Below, piece by piece: positions 28,320 through 35,758 of a stretch of DNA of 35,758 bases; positions within the stretch are counted from its first letter, which is position 1; every line of letters begins with the position of its first letter. The translations under genes were made by a program, and so were the position numbers. This stretch comes from a bacterium (GTDB lineage: Bacteria; Actinomycetota; Thermoleophilia; Solirubrobacterales; 70-9): positions 1 to 35,758 of the forward strand of contig JAHEXU010000008.1 of assembly GCA_023251975.1 (NCBI GenBank), read 5' to 3'. Under the pieces are notes generated by a model. It was not told the DNA's origin. It ran no database searches and saw nothing but the letters and a program-made list of their open reading frames with translations.

Positions 28320-29726
28320 TCAGGGCGCGCTTGACCGTGCGGCGTCGAGCCGGGACAACGAGATCTCCCGACCCAGCACCTCAAGCGACTCGAACAGGCC
28401 GGGCGAGACCAAACCACCGCTAACGGCGACCCGGATCGGCTGCAGCAGATTCTTTAGTTTGATCTGCTCGCGCTCGGCGAGGGCTCGCAAGACCGGCTCG
28501 ATCCGCGCCGCGGTGAAGTCGCTCTCGCCAAGGGCTGAAAGGGCGCTCAAGGTGTGGGCGACCGCGACCTCGCCATCAGCGACCATCACCTTCTTCCAGG
28601 CTGCGTCATCGCGAACCGGCTCGCCAAACAAAAAGGCGATCAGTTTCCAGACCTCGCTCAAAACCTGAGCCTTGTCTTGGACGATCGCCAAAGCGGCGCG
28701 GCGGTGGGCCGGATCGGCGGCGGCAAAGGTGGCGGCTGCGGCCCGATCGCCCTCCTCGAGGTGCGCGGCGAGTCGGGCCTCATAGGCGGCGAGCTCGGAC
28801 TCGCGCATGTAGCGGCCGTTGATCCAGCGCAGCTTCTTCTCATCGAAGATCGCTGACGAGCGGCCGACCCGATCGATTGAAAAGCGCCTCAGCAGCTCGT
28901 CGGTCGAGAGCAGCGTCTCGTCGTCATCGGCACCCCAGCCGAGCAGCGCCAGGTAATTTCGCACCGCCTCGGGGAGATAGCCGCTGCGGCGGAGTTCCTG
29001 GACCGAGGCGGCACCGTGGCGCTTTGAAAGCTTCTTGCCGTCGGGGCCGTGCAGGAGCGGAATGTGGGCATAACGGGGAGGCTCGATCCCAAGCGCCGCG
29101 AAGACGAGCAACTGCTTCGGGGTGTTGGAGAGGTGGTCCTCGCCTCGCACCACGTCGCTGACCTCCATCTCGGCGTCGTCAACCGCGACCGCGAAGTTGT
29201 AAAGCGCGGTGCCGTCGGCGCGCGCGATCACCAGGTCGTCGAGCAGGCGATTCTCAAACCGGACCTCGCCGCGGATTCGATCGTCGACCACGGTGGTCCC
29301 GGAATCGGGGACGCGGAGGCGGATCGCGGCACCGTCGGCGGTGGTTTCCCTACCGCGGTACCCGGCGCCCCGGTTGACCGCCCGCCACGCCTTCACCTGC
29401 TCGGCGGTGGCGCTGTCGTAGTAGGCCTTGCCCTGCTCGAGCAGGCGCTCGATCGCCGCCTGGTGTCGGTCGCGCCGGGCGAACTGACTGACCGGGTCAC
29501 CGTCCCAATCAAGCTCAAGCCAGCGCAGGGCGTCGAGAATCTGGGCGATCGTCGCCTCACTCGATCGCTCCCGATCGGTGTCCTCGATCCGCAGCACCAT
29601 CGCGCCGCCGCTTCCCCGGGCGCAGAGCCAGTTGTAGAGTGCGGTCCGCGCGCCGCCGATGTGCAGGGCTCCGGTTGGAGATGGCGCGAATCGAACTCGC
29701 ATTGGTTTTTTTTCTAACTCGCTCAA
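28320..29726 (-). CDS. gltX: Glutamyl-tRNA synthetase
   Basis: MRVRFAPSPTGALHIGGARTALYNWL (HIGH-type), KKLSKRHGA (KMSKS-type); start TTG 29726 or ATG 29702. Confidence 0.96.
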   Translation of the reverse strand: MSELEKKPMRVRFAPSPTGALHIGGARTALYNWLCARGSGGAMVLRIEDTDRERSSEATIAQILDALRWLELDWDGDPVSQFARRDRHQAAIERLLEQGKAYYDSATAEQVKAWRAVNRGAGYRGRETTADGAAIRLRVPDSGTTVVDDRIRGEVRFENRLLDDLVIARADGTALYNFAVAVDDAEMEVSDVVRGEDHLSNTPKQLLVFAALGIEPPRYAHIPLLHGPDGKKLSKRHGAASVQELRRSGYLPEAVRNYLALLGWGADDDETLLSTDELLRRFSIDRVGRSSAIFDEKKLRWINGRYMRESELAAYEARLAAHLEEGDRAAAATFAAADPAHRRAALAIVQDKAQVLSEVWKLIAFLFGEPVRDDAAWKKVMVADGEVAVAHTLSALSALGESDFTAARIEPVLRALAEREQIKLKNLLQPIRVAVSGGLVSPGLFESLEVLGREISLSRLDAARSSAP

Positions 29727-29727
29727 G

Positions 29728-30588
29728 ATGCTGATCGGCGCTCATGTTTCCACAGCTGGCGGTCTATCGAACGCGGTCGCCCGCGGGGTCGAGCGCGAAT
29801 GCGACGCGATCCAGATTTTCCACCAGAACCCGCGGATGTGGCGCCCGACCGACTACAGCGCCGAGGCCTGCGCCGAGTTCAAGGCCGCGATGGCGGGCTC
29901 GCGGCTCAAATCGGTAGTGATCCACGCGGTCTACCTGATCAACACCGCGAGCCGCGAGCAACCGGTGATCGAGAAGTCACAAACGTCGCTGCTGCACGCG
30001 CTGGCGCTCGGCGATGCGATCGACTGCGACGGCGTCGTCTTGCACGCGGGATCGGCCAAGGGCGATCCGATCGCCGACGCGATCGCCCGCAGCGGCAAGA
30101 TGGTCAGCGAAGCGGTGGCGGCGAGCGAGCGCTGCCCGATCCTGTTCGAGAACACCGCCGGCACCCAGGGGCCATTGGGGCGCGACTTTGACGAGCTGGC
30201 CCGCCTCGTCGAGGCGGCCGGGGCAGGCGATCGGATCGGCGTCTGCCTCGACTGCTGCCACCTCTTTGCCTCCGGGTTCGACATCGTCGCCGCGGAGCAC
30301 CTCACCCGGGTGATCGACGACTTCGACCGAGTCGTCGGCCTCGATCGCCTGCGCTGCCTCCACGTAAACGACTCCCAGGTCCCGCTCGGCGCCAATCGCG
30401 ATCGCCACGCCAATCTCGGCGAGGGAGAACTCGGCGAGCAGGGGATCGCAAGCTTCCTCTCCGAGCCGCGGTTCGAGGGCCTGACCGCGATCCTCGAAAC
30501 TCCCGGCCCGGACAAGCAGGGCGCCGACCTGGCCGAACTCCGCCGCGCCCGCAGCCTCCGCGCCCACGGCGCCTCTGCACGCAGCTAG
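29728..30588 (+). CDS. nfo: Endonuclease IV (AP endonuclease, deoxyribonuclease IV)
   Basis: MLIGAHVSTAGGLSNAVARG, AIQIFHQNPRMW, CPILFENTAGTQGPLG, IGVCLDCCHLFASGFD, CLHVNDSQVPLGANRDRHANLGEG. Confidence 0.95.
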   Translation: MLIGAHVSTAGGLSNAVARGVERECDAIQIFHQNPRMWRPTDYSAEACAEFKAAMAGSRLKSVVIHAVYLINTASREQPVIEKSQTSLLHALALGDAIDCDGVVLHAGSAKGDPIADAIARSGKMVSEAVAASERCPILFENTAGTQGPLGRDFDELARLVEAAGAGDRIGVCLDCCHLFASGFDIVAAEHLTRVIDDFDRVVGLDRLRCLHVNDSQVPLGANRDRHANLGEGELGEQGIASFLSEPRFEGLTAILETPGPDKQGADLAELRRARSLRAHGASARS

Positions 30589-30941
30589 TACGCCCCCGCA
30601 GCCCCCGAATCGCTGTCGCCACCGAGCGGCAAAATCCCGTCCCACCGACAGCAAGCGCGACCGCCGCGGCACGACGACCCCAACCGGGCCGCGCACCTGC
30701 TGTCGGGCGGCGCACCGCTCCAGCGCCAGGCGGAACCCTGGAACCTGGAAGGCGGGGATCCGCCGGACAAAATCGACAGGTGGAACGCCTGGGTCCGGCG
30801 GACCCGGCGAGGTACTCGGATCGGAGCGACACCGCCGTCCGTCCAGCGGCCCGCCCGGGTGCGATAACGTGGCCGCTAACGCACGTTCACGTCGTGCCGG
30901 GACCGGGACATGCGGACGACGACGAATCTCAGCCAATCGCG

Positions 30942-31655
30942 ATGAGCCCGCGGATGATCAGATTCTGCGCCCTCACCGGGCCGGTCGGGATCGTCGGCTT
31001 TCTGTTTGGCTTCGCGATCCTGGCCGGGTTTGTGCCGCCGACCGACCCGACCGACAGCGCCGAGCAGATCGCCGCCTTCTACGGCGAGCACCTTGAGCTG
31101 ATCCGGTTCGGCCTGGTGCTGACGCTCCCATCCGCGCTGCTCTTCCTGTTCTTCTTCGTCGCGGTCAGCCACGAGCTGTGGCGACTGGAACGGCCCGGAT
31201 TCCCGGTCCTCGCAATCCTCAACCTGAGCGGCGCGCTGATCCTGCTCGTCTTCTTCGTTGTCTGCTCGATGGTCTGGATCACCGCATCGTTTCGTCAATC
31301 GACCGACGCCGAAGGGATCCGCCAACTTCACGATCTCGGCTGGCTGATCTTCGTGATGGTGTGGCCGGAATACACGATCCAGATGTGCGCGATCGGCTAC
31401 GCGACCCTGAAGGACACCGCCGGCGCCGGCCCGTTCCCGCGCTGGTTCGGCTGGTTTTGCTTCTGGGTCGCCCTGTCCGGAGCGGGTGGCACCCTCGCCG
31501 TCTTCTTCAAAGACGGACCCTTCGCCTGGAACGGCCTGGTCGGCTTCTACATCCCGTTCGCCGTCTTCGTCATCTGGCTCGGGATGATGACCACCTTCCT
31601 GCTTCGAGCCGCGCCGAGGTCCGAGCCCGAACTCGATCCGATCGCAGCGCCCTGA
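30942..31655 (+). CDS. Multi-pass membrane protein, hypothetical
   Basis: Multiple hydrophobic helices (GPVGIVGFLFGFAILAGFV, LVLTLPSALLFLFFFVAV, ILNLSGALILLVFFVVCSMVWI, FWVALSGAGGTLAVFF, LVGFYIPFAVFVIWLGMM). Confidence 0.75.
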   Translation: MSPRMIRFCALTGPVGIVGFLFGFAILAGFVPPTDPTDSAEQIAAFYGEHLELIRFGLVLTLPSALLFLFFFVAVSHELWRLERPGFPVLAILNLSGALILLVFFVVCSMVWITASFRQSTDAEGIRQLHDLGWLIFVMVWPEYTIQMCAIGYATLKDTAGAGPFPRWFGWFCFWVALSGAGGTLAVFFKDGPFAWNGLVGFYIPFAVFVIWLGMMTTFLLRAAPRSEPELDPIAAP

Positions 31656-31686
31656 ACCGAATCTTGCGGTGCGGGCGGGGGCCGAA

Positions 31687-32088
31687 TCAGTCCGACAGGT
31701 CGCGCAGGTCGAAGCCCTGGCCGCTCTCGCAATCAAAAAACGCCGGGTTTGCGCACTGATAGTCGGGGCCGAATCCCTGGCGCGCTGGCTCGACTCGGTA
31801 CTGGCAGCGGGCGATTGGCCGCCCGGTCATCTTGATCCCGCCGAAGCCAACCCCGCGCTCCATCTCCTCGAAGGCGGCGATCTCGATCTCACCCCGAAAA
31901 ACCTTTCGCATGCAGCCCATGTAGCGCTTCCCGGCGTCGGTCTCGAAGTCGGATACGTAGCTGTAGAGGTAGCCGCAGCGCATCTCGAGGCAGCTGCGCG
32001 GCTCGATCAGGTGATCGCAGAAGGTCATGCAGCCGCGACACTCGCCCGTCTTTGGCGCTTCGAAGATCGGTAGCTCGGTGACCGCCAC
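31687..32088 (-). CDS. Conserved hypothetical cysteine-rich protein
   Basis: 133 aa with Cys pattern CRGCMTFC...SCLEMRC...YMGCMRKVF...ARCQY...QCANPAFFDC. Confidence 0.7.
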   Translation of the reverse strand: MAVTELPIFEAPKTGECRGCMTFCDHLIEPRSCLEMRCGYLYSYVSDFETDAGKRYMGCMRKVFRGEIEIAAFEEMERGVGFGGIKMTGRPIARCQYRVEPARQGFGPDYQCANPAFFDCESGQGFDLRDLSD

Positions 32089-32136
32089 AAAGGCAGTGTA
32101 CGACCCCGATCAACCCGGAGCAATATCCTTGTCTAC

Positions 32137-32517
32137 GTGTTTCGCCCCCTCCCCCACCACCGCTGCGGCACGCTCGTCGCCTCGCTCGCGCTCGCCAGCT
32201 TCCTCGCATTGTTCGCCGGTTGCGGCGACGACACGGTCGAGGCCGGATCAGCCGCTGACACCACTGTCGCGTCGATCCCAAGCGTTCCGACCGACGCGCC
32301 GTTTGCGATCGACGGCAACGCCTGGCTGAAGGCCTCCTCCGAGGAGCGAGTGAAGATCGCTGCCGCCTACATCCGGTTCGACGAGCACCGCTGCGCCGCC
32401 GACGCCGACCCGACCGCGGTCGCCGAGTACGCCAGCGCCGCCTACGACATCGACTTCCCGCTCTACATCGTCGCCGCCGATGTCCTCGCCGAAGGCTGCG
32501 ACGCCGACCGCCAATAA
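32137..32517 (+). CDS. Hypothetical lipoprotein
   Basis: Signal/lipobox LVASLALASFLALFAGCGDD; GTG start. Confidence 0.65.
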   Translation: MFRPLPHHRCGTLVASLALASFLALFAGCGDDTVEAGSAADTTVASIPSVPTDAPFAIDGNAWLKASSEERVKIAAAYIRFDEHRCAADADPTAVAEYASAAYDIDFPLYIVAADVLAEGCDADRQ

Positions 32518-32538
32518 GCCAGCTTGCCGCGCCGCGGA

Positions 32539-33459
32539 CTACAGGTAGGCGCGGGCAGCCCGCTCGGCGGCGACACCGTAGCCACCGCCGAAGAGTGCAG
32601 CGTGGACGAGCAACGGCATGATCTGCCACAGGGCGCGCCGTTTTGGATAGTCGCGGTCGAGACCGGCGACATCGCGGTAGGCATCAAAGAAGCCGGGCCC
32701 GGGCGTCCCGAACAGCTCGAGCATCGCCAGGTCGACCTCGCGGTGGCCGCCGCTGGCGGCGGGGTCGATCAGCCAGGGTCGACCGTTGTGGCCAACCTGG
32801 ATATTGCCCGTCCAAAGGTCACCGTGAAGGCGTGAGGGCGGCTCCTCGGGCCCGGCCAACTCACCGATCCGCTCGCAAACACCCTCGACCGCATGCCGAC
32901 ACCCGGCTGTGAGCGATCGGTTCTCCGCAATCCCCAACAACGGACGCAGCCGATGCTCGGCGTAGGCGACAGACCAGCTCGGCGGGGTCGCGCCCGGTGC
33001 TGGCAGGGGCAGCCTGAGCCTTCCGATCCACCACCAGTCCCGGCTTGCGCCCGGCGCGGGCGCACAATGCGCCGCCGCCCCGGCGAGGTGAATTCGAGCG
33101 AGTCCGGAGCCGAGCTCCCGCTCGCTCAGCGTCACCCGGCCCGGCTGCACGAATTCCAAGGCGAGGAAGCCCGGTGCCCCTTCGCCGTCCTCGGGATCAC
33201 CGTAGCCGCGCACCTCCGGAAGCGGCAAGCCCCGATCGACCCGCAGCCATGCCAGCCCGGCCGCCTCGGAAGCAAACTCGCCCGGCGCCGCATCGCGGCG
33301 CCACTTCACGAACAACGAGCGCCCATCGTCAAGCTCGACCGCCACGGCACGGTTGACATCGCCCCCTCGCAGCCGCACGACGCCGACGACGCGAGCGCCG
33401 CTAAGCGCCTCGAGGCGAGCGACAAGCGCGCCAGGCAGGCCCACCGCCACTCCCCCCAC
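32539..33459 (-). CDS. Fructosamine kinase family protein / APH-like phosphotransferase
   Basis: GGDVNRAVAVELDDGRSLFVKWRRDAAPGEFASEAAGLAWL, LHGDLWTGNIQVGHNGRPWLIDPAASGGHREVDLAMLELFG. Confidence 0.92.
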   Translation of the reverse strand: MGGVAVGLPGALVARLEALSGARVVGVVRLRGGDVNRAVAVELDDGRSLFVKWRRDAAPGEFASEAAGLAWLRVDRGLPLPEVRGYGDPEDGEGAPGFLALEFVQPGRVTLSERELGSGLARIHLAGAAAHCAPAPGASRDWWWIGRLRLPLPAPGATPPSWSVAYAEHRLRPLLGIAENRSLTAGCRHAVEGVCERIGELAGPEEPPSRLHGDLWTGNIQVGHNGRPWLIDPAASGGHREVDLAMLELFGTPGPGFFDAYRDVAGLDRDYPKRRALWQIMPLLVHAALFGGGYGVAAERAARAYL

Positions 33460-33460
33460 C

Positions 33461-34081
33461 TCAGCCTGGTTTCACCGAAGCGGGTGAGTGAATCCGCTCG
33501 CCAGCCCCATCATCATCCGGGGTCGATTGGTGTACAGCCGCGGGCCGGTGCCCCGGAGGTGGGCGCAAATCAGTTCCTGACGCCGGGATGGGGGACGGAT
33601 TCAGCGGTCGGTTCGCTTTATCCGGGCGAAGGCTCTCGAGCAGGCCGGAACAACTTCGCGCGACGATGTCGAGGACATCGTCGAAGCCGTCGTTGCCGCT
33701 GTAGTAGGGGTCGGGGACATCGAGATCGCCGCTCGCCTCGGGGTCGAACTCGCGCAGCAACCGAACTCGCTCGGCGGCCTCGGCCGACGGCGCGATCCGC
33801 AGCAGGTCGGAGTAGTTGGCTCGATCCATCGCGATGATCAGCTCAAAGCTCGCGAAGTCATCGAGCCGGACCTTGCGGGCACTGCCGCCGAGCGCGACCC
33901 CACGGGCGGCGGCTGCGGCGACGGCCCGAGAGTCGGGCGGATCACCGACGTGCCACGAGCCTGTGCCAGCACTGTCGACCTCGATCGCGCCAAACTCCTG
34001 GCGGGCGATCAGGTCACGCATCACCGCTTCCGCGGTCGGCGAACGACAGATGTTCCCAAGGCAGACGAAAAGTAGCCGCAC
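33461..34081 (-). CDS. Low-molecular-weight protein-tyrosine phosphatase
   Basis: MRLLFVCLGNICRSPTAEAVMRDLI (CX5R P-loop) and DVPDPYYSG. Confidence 0.93.
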   Translation of the reverse strand: MRLLFVCLGNICRSPTAEAVMRDLIARQEFGAIEVDSAGTGSWHVGDPPDSRAVAAAAARGVALGGSARKVRLDDFASFELIIAMDRANYSDLLRIAPSAEAAERVRLLREFDPEASGDLDVPDPYYSGNDGFDDVLDIVARSCSGLLESLRPDKANRPLNPSPIPASGTDLRPPPGHRPAAVHQSTPDDDGAGERIHSPASVKPG

Positions 34082-34189
34082 GGCTCGTCAAGCATCGCAG
34101 GACGCCGCGACGACTTCAATTCGCCGTCGCGCAACGCCTATCCGAAGCGGGGCCTGCTCGGCGATCGCCGTGAGCTCGCCGATCCGCGA

Positions 34190-34978
34190 TCAGTTATAGG
34201 TGTAGAGGATGCGGCAATGCCGGGGTGTTGCCATCCGAATCAAAGCTGTGACTTTGTCACCGACGGCCGCGCGGACAGCACGCTCGCAGACGAACGATGA
34301 GGAAATGTCTGGCTTGCAGGGTCTTTCAAGCTGGCACACCTCGCCCTGGACCACCAGCTCGTAACCCCGCTCGAGCCCCGGGAACTTGGCCTCAAAGAGC
34401 GGGCGCGGGCGCGCCATCTGGGAGCGGTAAATCACAGCTCGGGACGGTATGCCGTCACCCGGCCCCAGCAGATAGACGACGTAGGAATCGAAGCCGCCAC
34501 GCCCGGTGCCAGCCCAGCCGACCCGCAGGCTCGTCGCCGTCCGCAATTCCGCCTCCTCCTGTCGTAGCTGACTCGGCGTTGAGATTTCGCCGCGTGAGGA
34601 AGCGCAGCCTCGGCCTCCCGCGGCGATCAGTCGAATCGAGGTCTCGACACCCGCTCGGGCTGGCGGATTGCTGAAGCAACCCGCCCCCTCCGCGGTCCGC
34701 GTCACCAGGCGCCAACGACCGACGCTCGAAACGGTGTCGGCGACGAACGCCTCGAGCGGGTTGCGCCGTGATAGCGTCGCGCGCGCCTTCTCGCCATCCG
34801 GCGAGGTAACAACGATCGAAACCCGATCGCCGCGATCGAACTCCGACAGGTCCAGCGATGCCACCAGCGTCGGGGCACCGGGTCCGGCATCCTGTCGGGT
34901 ATCGCCGCAGCCCCCGGTGGTTGCGACCAGGGCCAGCGTGGATGCCAGCGCAGCTACCACCCGGGGCGTTATCGCCAA
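34190..34978 (-). CDS. Hypothetical lipoprotein
   Basis: Lipobox-like ALVATTGGCGD signal; long ORF. Confidence 0.65.
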   Translation of the reverse strand: MAITPRVVAALASTLALVATTGGCGDTRQDAGPGAPTLVASLDLSEFDRGDRVSIVVTSPDGEKARATLSRRNPLEAFVADTVSSVGRWRLVTRTAEGAGCFSNPPARAGVETSIRLIAAGGRGCASSRGEISTPSQLRQEEAELRTATSLRVGWAGTGRGGFDSYVVYLLGPGDGIPSRAVIYRSQMARPRPLFEAKFPGLERGYELVVQGEVCQLERPCKPDISSSFVCERAVRAAVGDKVTALIRMATPRHCRILYTYN

Positions 34979-35396
34979 ACTCCCATCGCTCAGCTCAGCT
35001 ACTGCCGACAGCGCGCTCGATCACATCCCAAACGATGACAGATCTAGAAAGCCGCCCGAGGAAGTAGCGAACGGTGGCGGGGTCGCGCGCCGTAGGGCGG
35101 CTGCGCCGGGACCGGGCGCTACGGCTGCCCCGGTAGCCGTGTGCTTGGAGACCTGCCGCCGCTGCGGTGGCCCGGCCGAACGGCGACCCAACCCAAAAGT
35201 TCGGTCAGGAGTTCGGCTTTGCTTTGGTTGGCCCAGCGGGCAGCGACCACGGGACGCCGGGATCTGGGAACAGCCAACAGCCCTGGTTCAGTGGGTACCT
35301 CCGATCGTAGGCCGGGTTTGGGGGGTCGTCGAAGGCGCCGGGGTCGCGACGACAAACGACGAACAAGCGGTCAGCCTGCGTAATGCGTCACAGAGA

Positions 35397-35460
35397 TGCC
35401 CATCGCAAATATCCCAGCGTTTGCTACGGTGTACGGTGCCCTGCGGTTAGGCGATGGGCA
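35397..35460. promoter_or_regulatory. 10-bp perfect inverted repeat TGCCCATCGC...GCGATGGGCA (44-nt spacer); right arm contains the start codon of the downstream gene
   Basis: Arms at 35397-35406 and 35451-35460; ATG at 35454. Confidence 0.6.
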
Positions 35461-35758
35461 GGATTGGCAGGGTGGGCAGGTTTCATTATCAGTCGTGTAT
35501 TCGGGGGCGCAAGCGTGGCGTCGTCGGCTGGTCGCTGGCCGCGATCGTAATCGCCACGGTTTGCGTGCCTGCCCCAGCTTTGGCGTTGCGCGACTTCGAG
35601 GTTCGCTACGAGACCGAAGCCCGCGGCGAGATCACGATGGCGGCGAACCCAGTCCTGACCTGCACACCCTCTCCAGGTGCCGAGTGCGTCGACGCGCGCC
35701 GCGGCACCGGAGCCCGGCTCAACAATCAAGACCACGTCATGCAATACATCGATGTCGA
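35454..35758 (+). CDS. N-terminus of a secreted/cell-surface protein (truncated at window end)
   Basis: MGRIGRVGRFHYQSCIRGRKRGVVGWSLAAIVIATVCVPAPALALRDFEVRYETEARGEITMAANPVLTCTPSPGAECVDARRGTGARLNNQDHVMQYIDV, open to the window edge; signal peptide ending APALA. Confidence 0.75.
   Translation, partial: MGRIGRVGRFHYQSCIRGRKRGVVGWSLAAIVIATVCVPAPALALRDFEVRYETEARGEITMAANPVLTCTPSPGAECVDARRGTGARLNNQDHVMQYIDV

Noticed and set aside
29670-29705. tRNA T-arm-like sequence (GCGAGTTCGATTCGCGC) on the minus strand
   Set aside because: It encodes the gltX N-terminus MRVRFAPSPTG; no acceptor or anticodon arms around it.
29977-30936. Minus-strand ORF of 319 aa
   Set aside because: Mostly antisense to nfo; no domain signal. 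The 30589-30936 part is treated as non-coding.
35119-35355. Minus-strand 78-aa ORF in the intergenic region before the surface protein
   Set aside because: Low-complexity Arg/Pro-rich composition and no recognised motif; possibly decayed sequence but unsupported.

Overview
High-GC, gene-dense bacterial chromosomal window, probably actinobacterial (Thermoleophilia/Solirubrobacterales-like, inferred from protein style only). Housekeeping blocks: isochorismate synthase (truncated)-ilvN-ilvB, NDH-2, gatC-gatA-gatB, GMC oxidoreductase, folD, pcrA/uvrD helicase, cysE-cysK-Rrf2 regulator, two LuxR-type HTH regulators, gltX, nfo (endonuclease IV), a fructosamine-kinase-like protein, a low-MW tyrosine phosphatase, and the N-terminus of a secreted surface protein. 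About 4.2-13.1 kb, between ilvB and gatB, is accessory-like. It holds a 14-bp tandem repeat array abutting an RTX-type secreted protein, a secreted hypothetical, an ABC-type AAA ATPase paired with an E-x-K (PD-(D/E)xK-like) protein, and a membrane KAP-type P-loop NTPase translationally coupled to a 639-aa protein with no domain I recognise. The two ATPase pairs are the best candidates for undescribed (possibly defence-related) systems; this is inference and no search was run. Other signals: a 29-bp dyad over the NDH-2 promoter, an inverted repeat enclosing a start codon at 35.4 kb, a decayed IS transposase at 19.5 kb, and a suspected double frameshift at 5.35-5.47 kb. No rRNA, tRNA or CRISPR could be supported.
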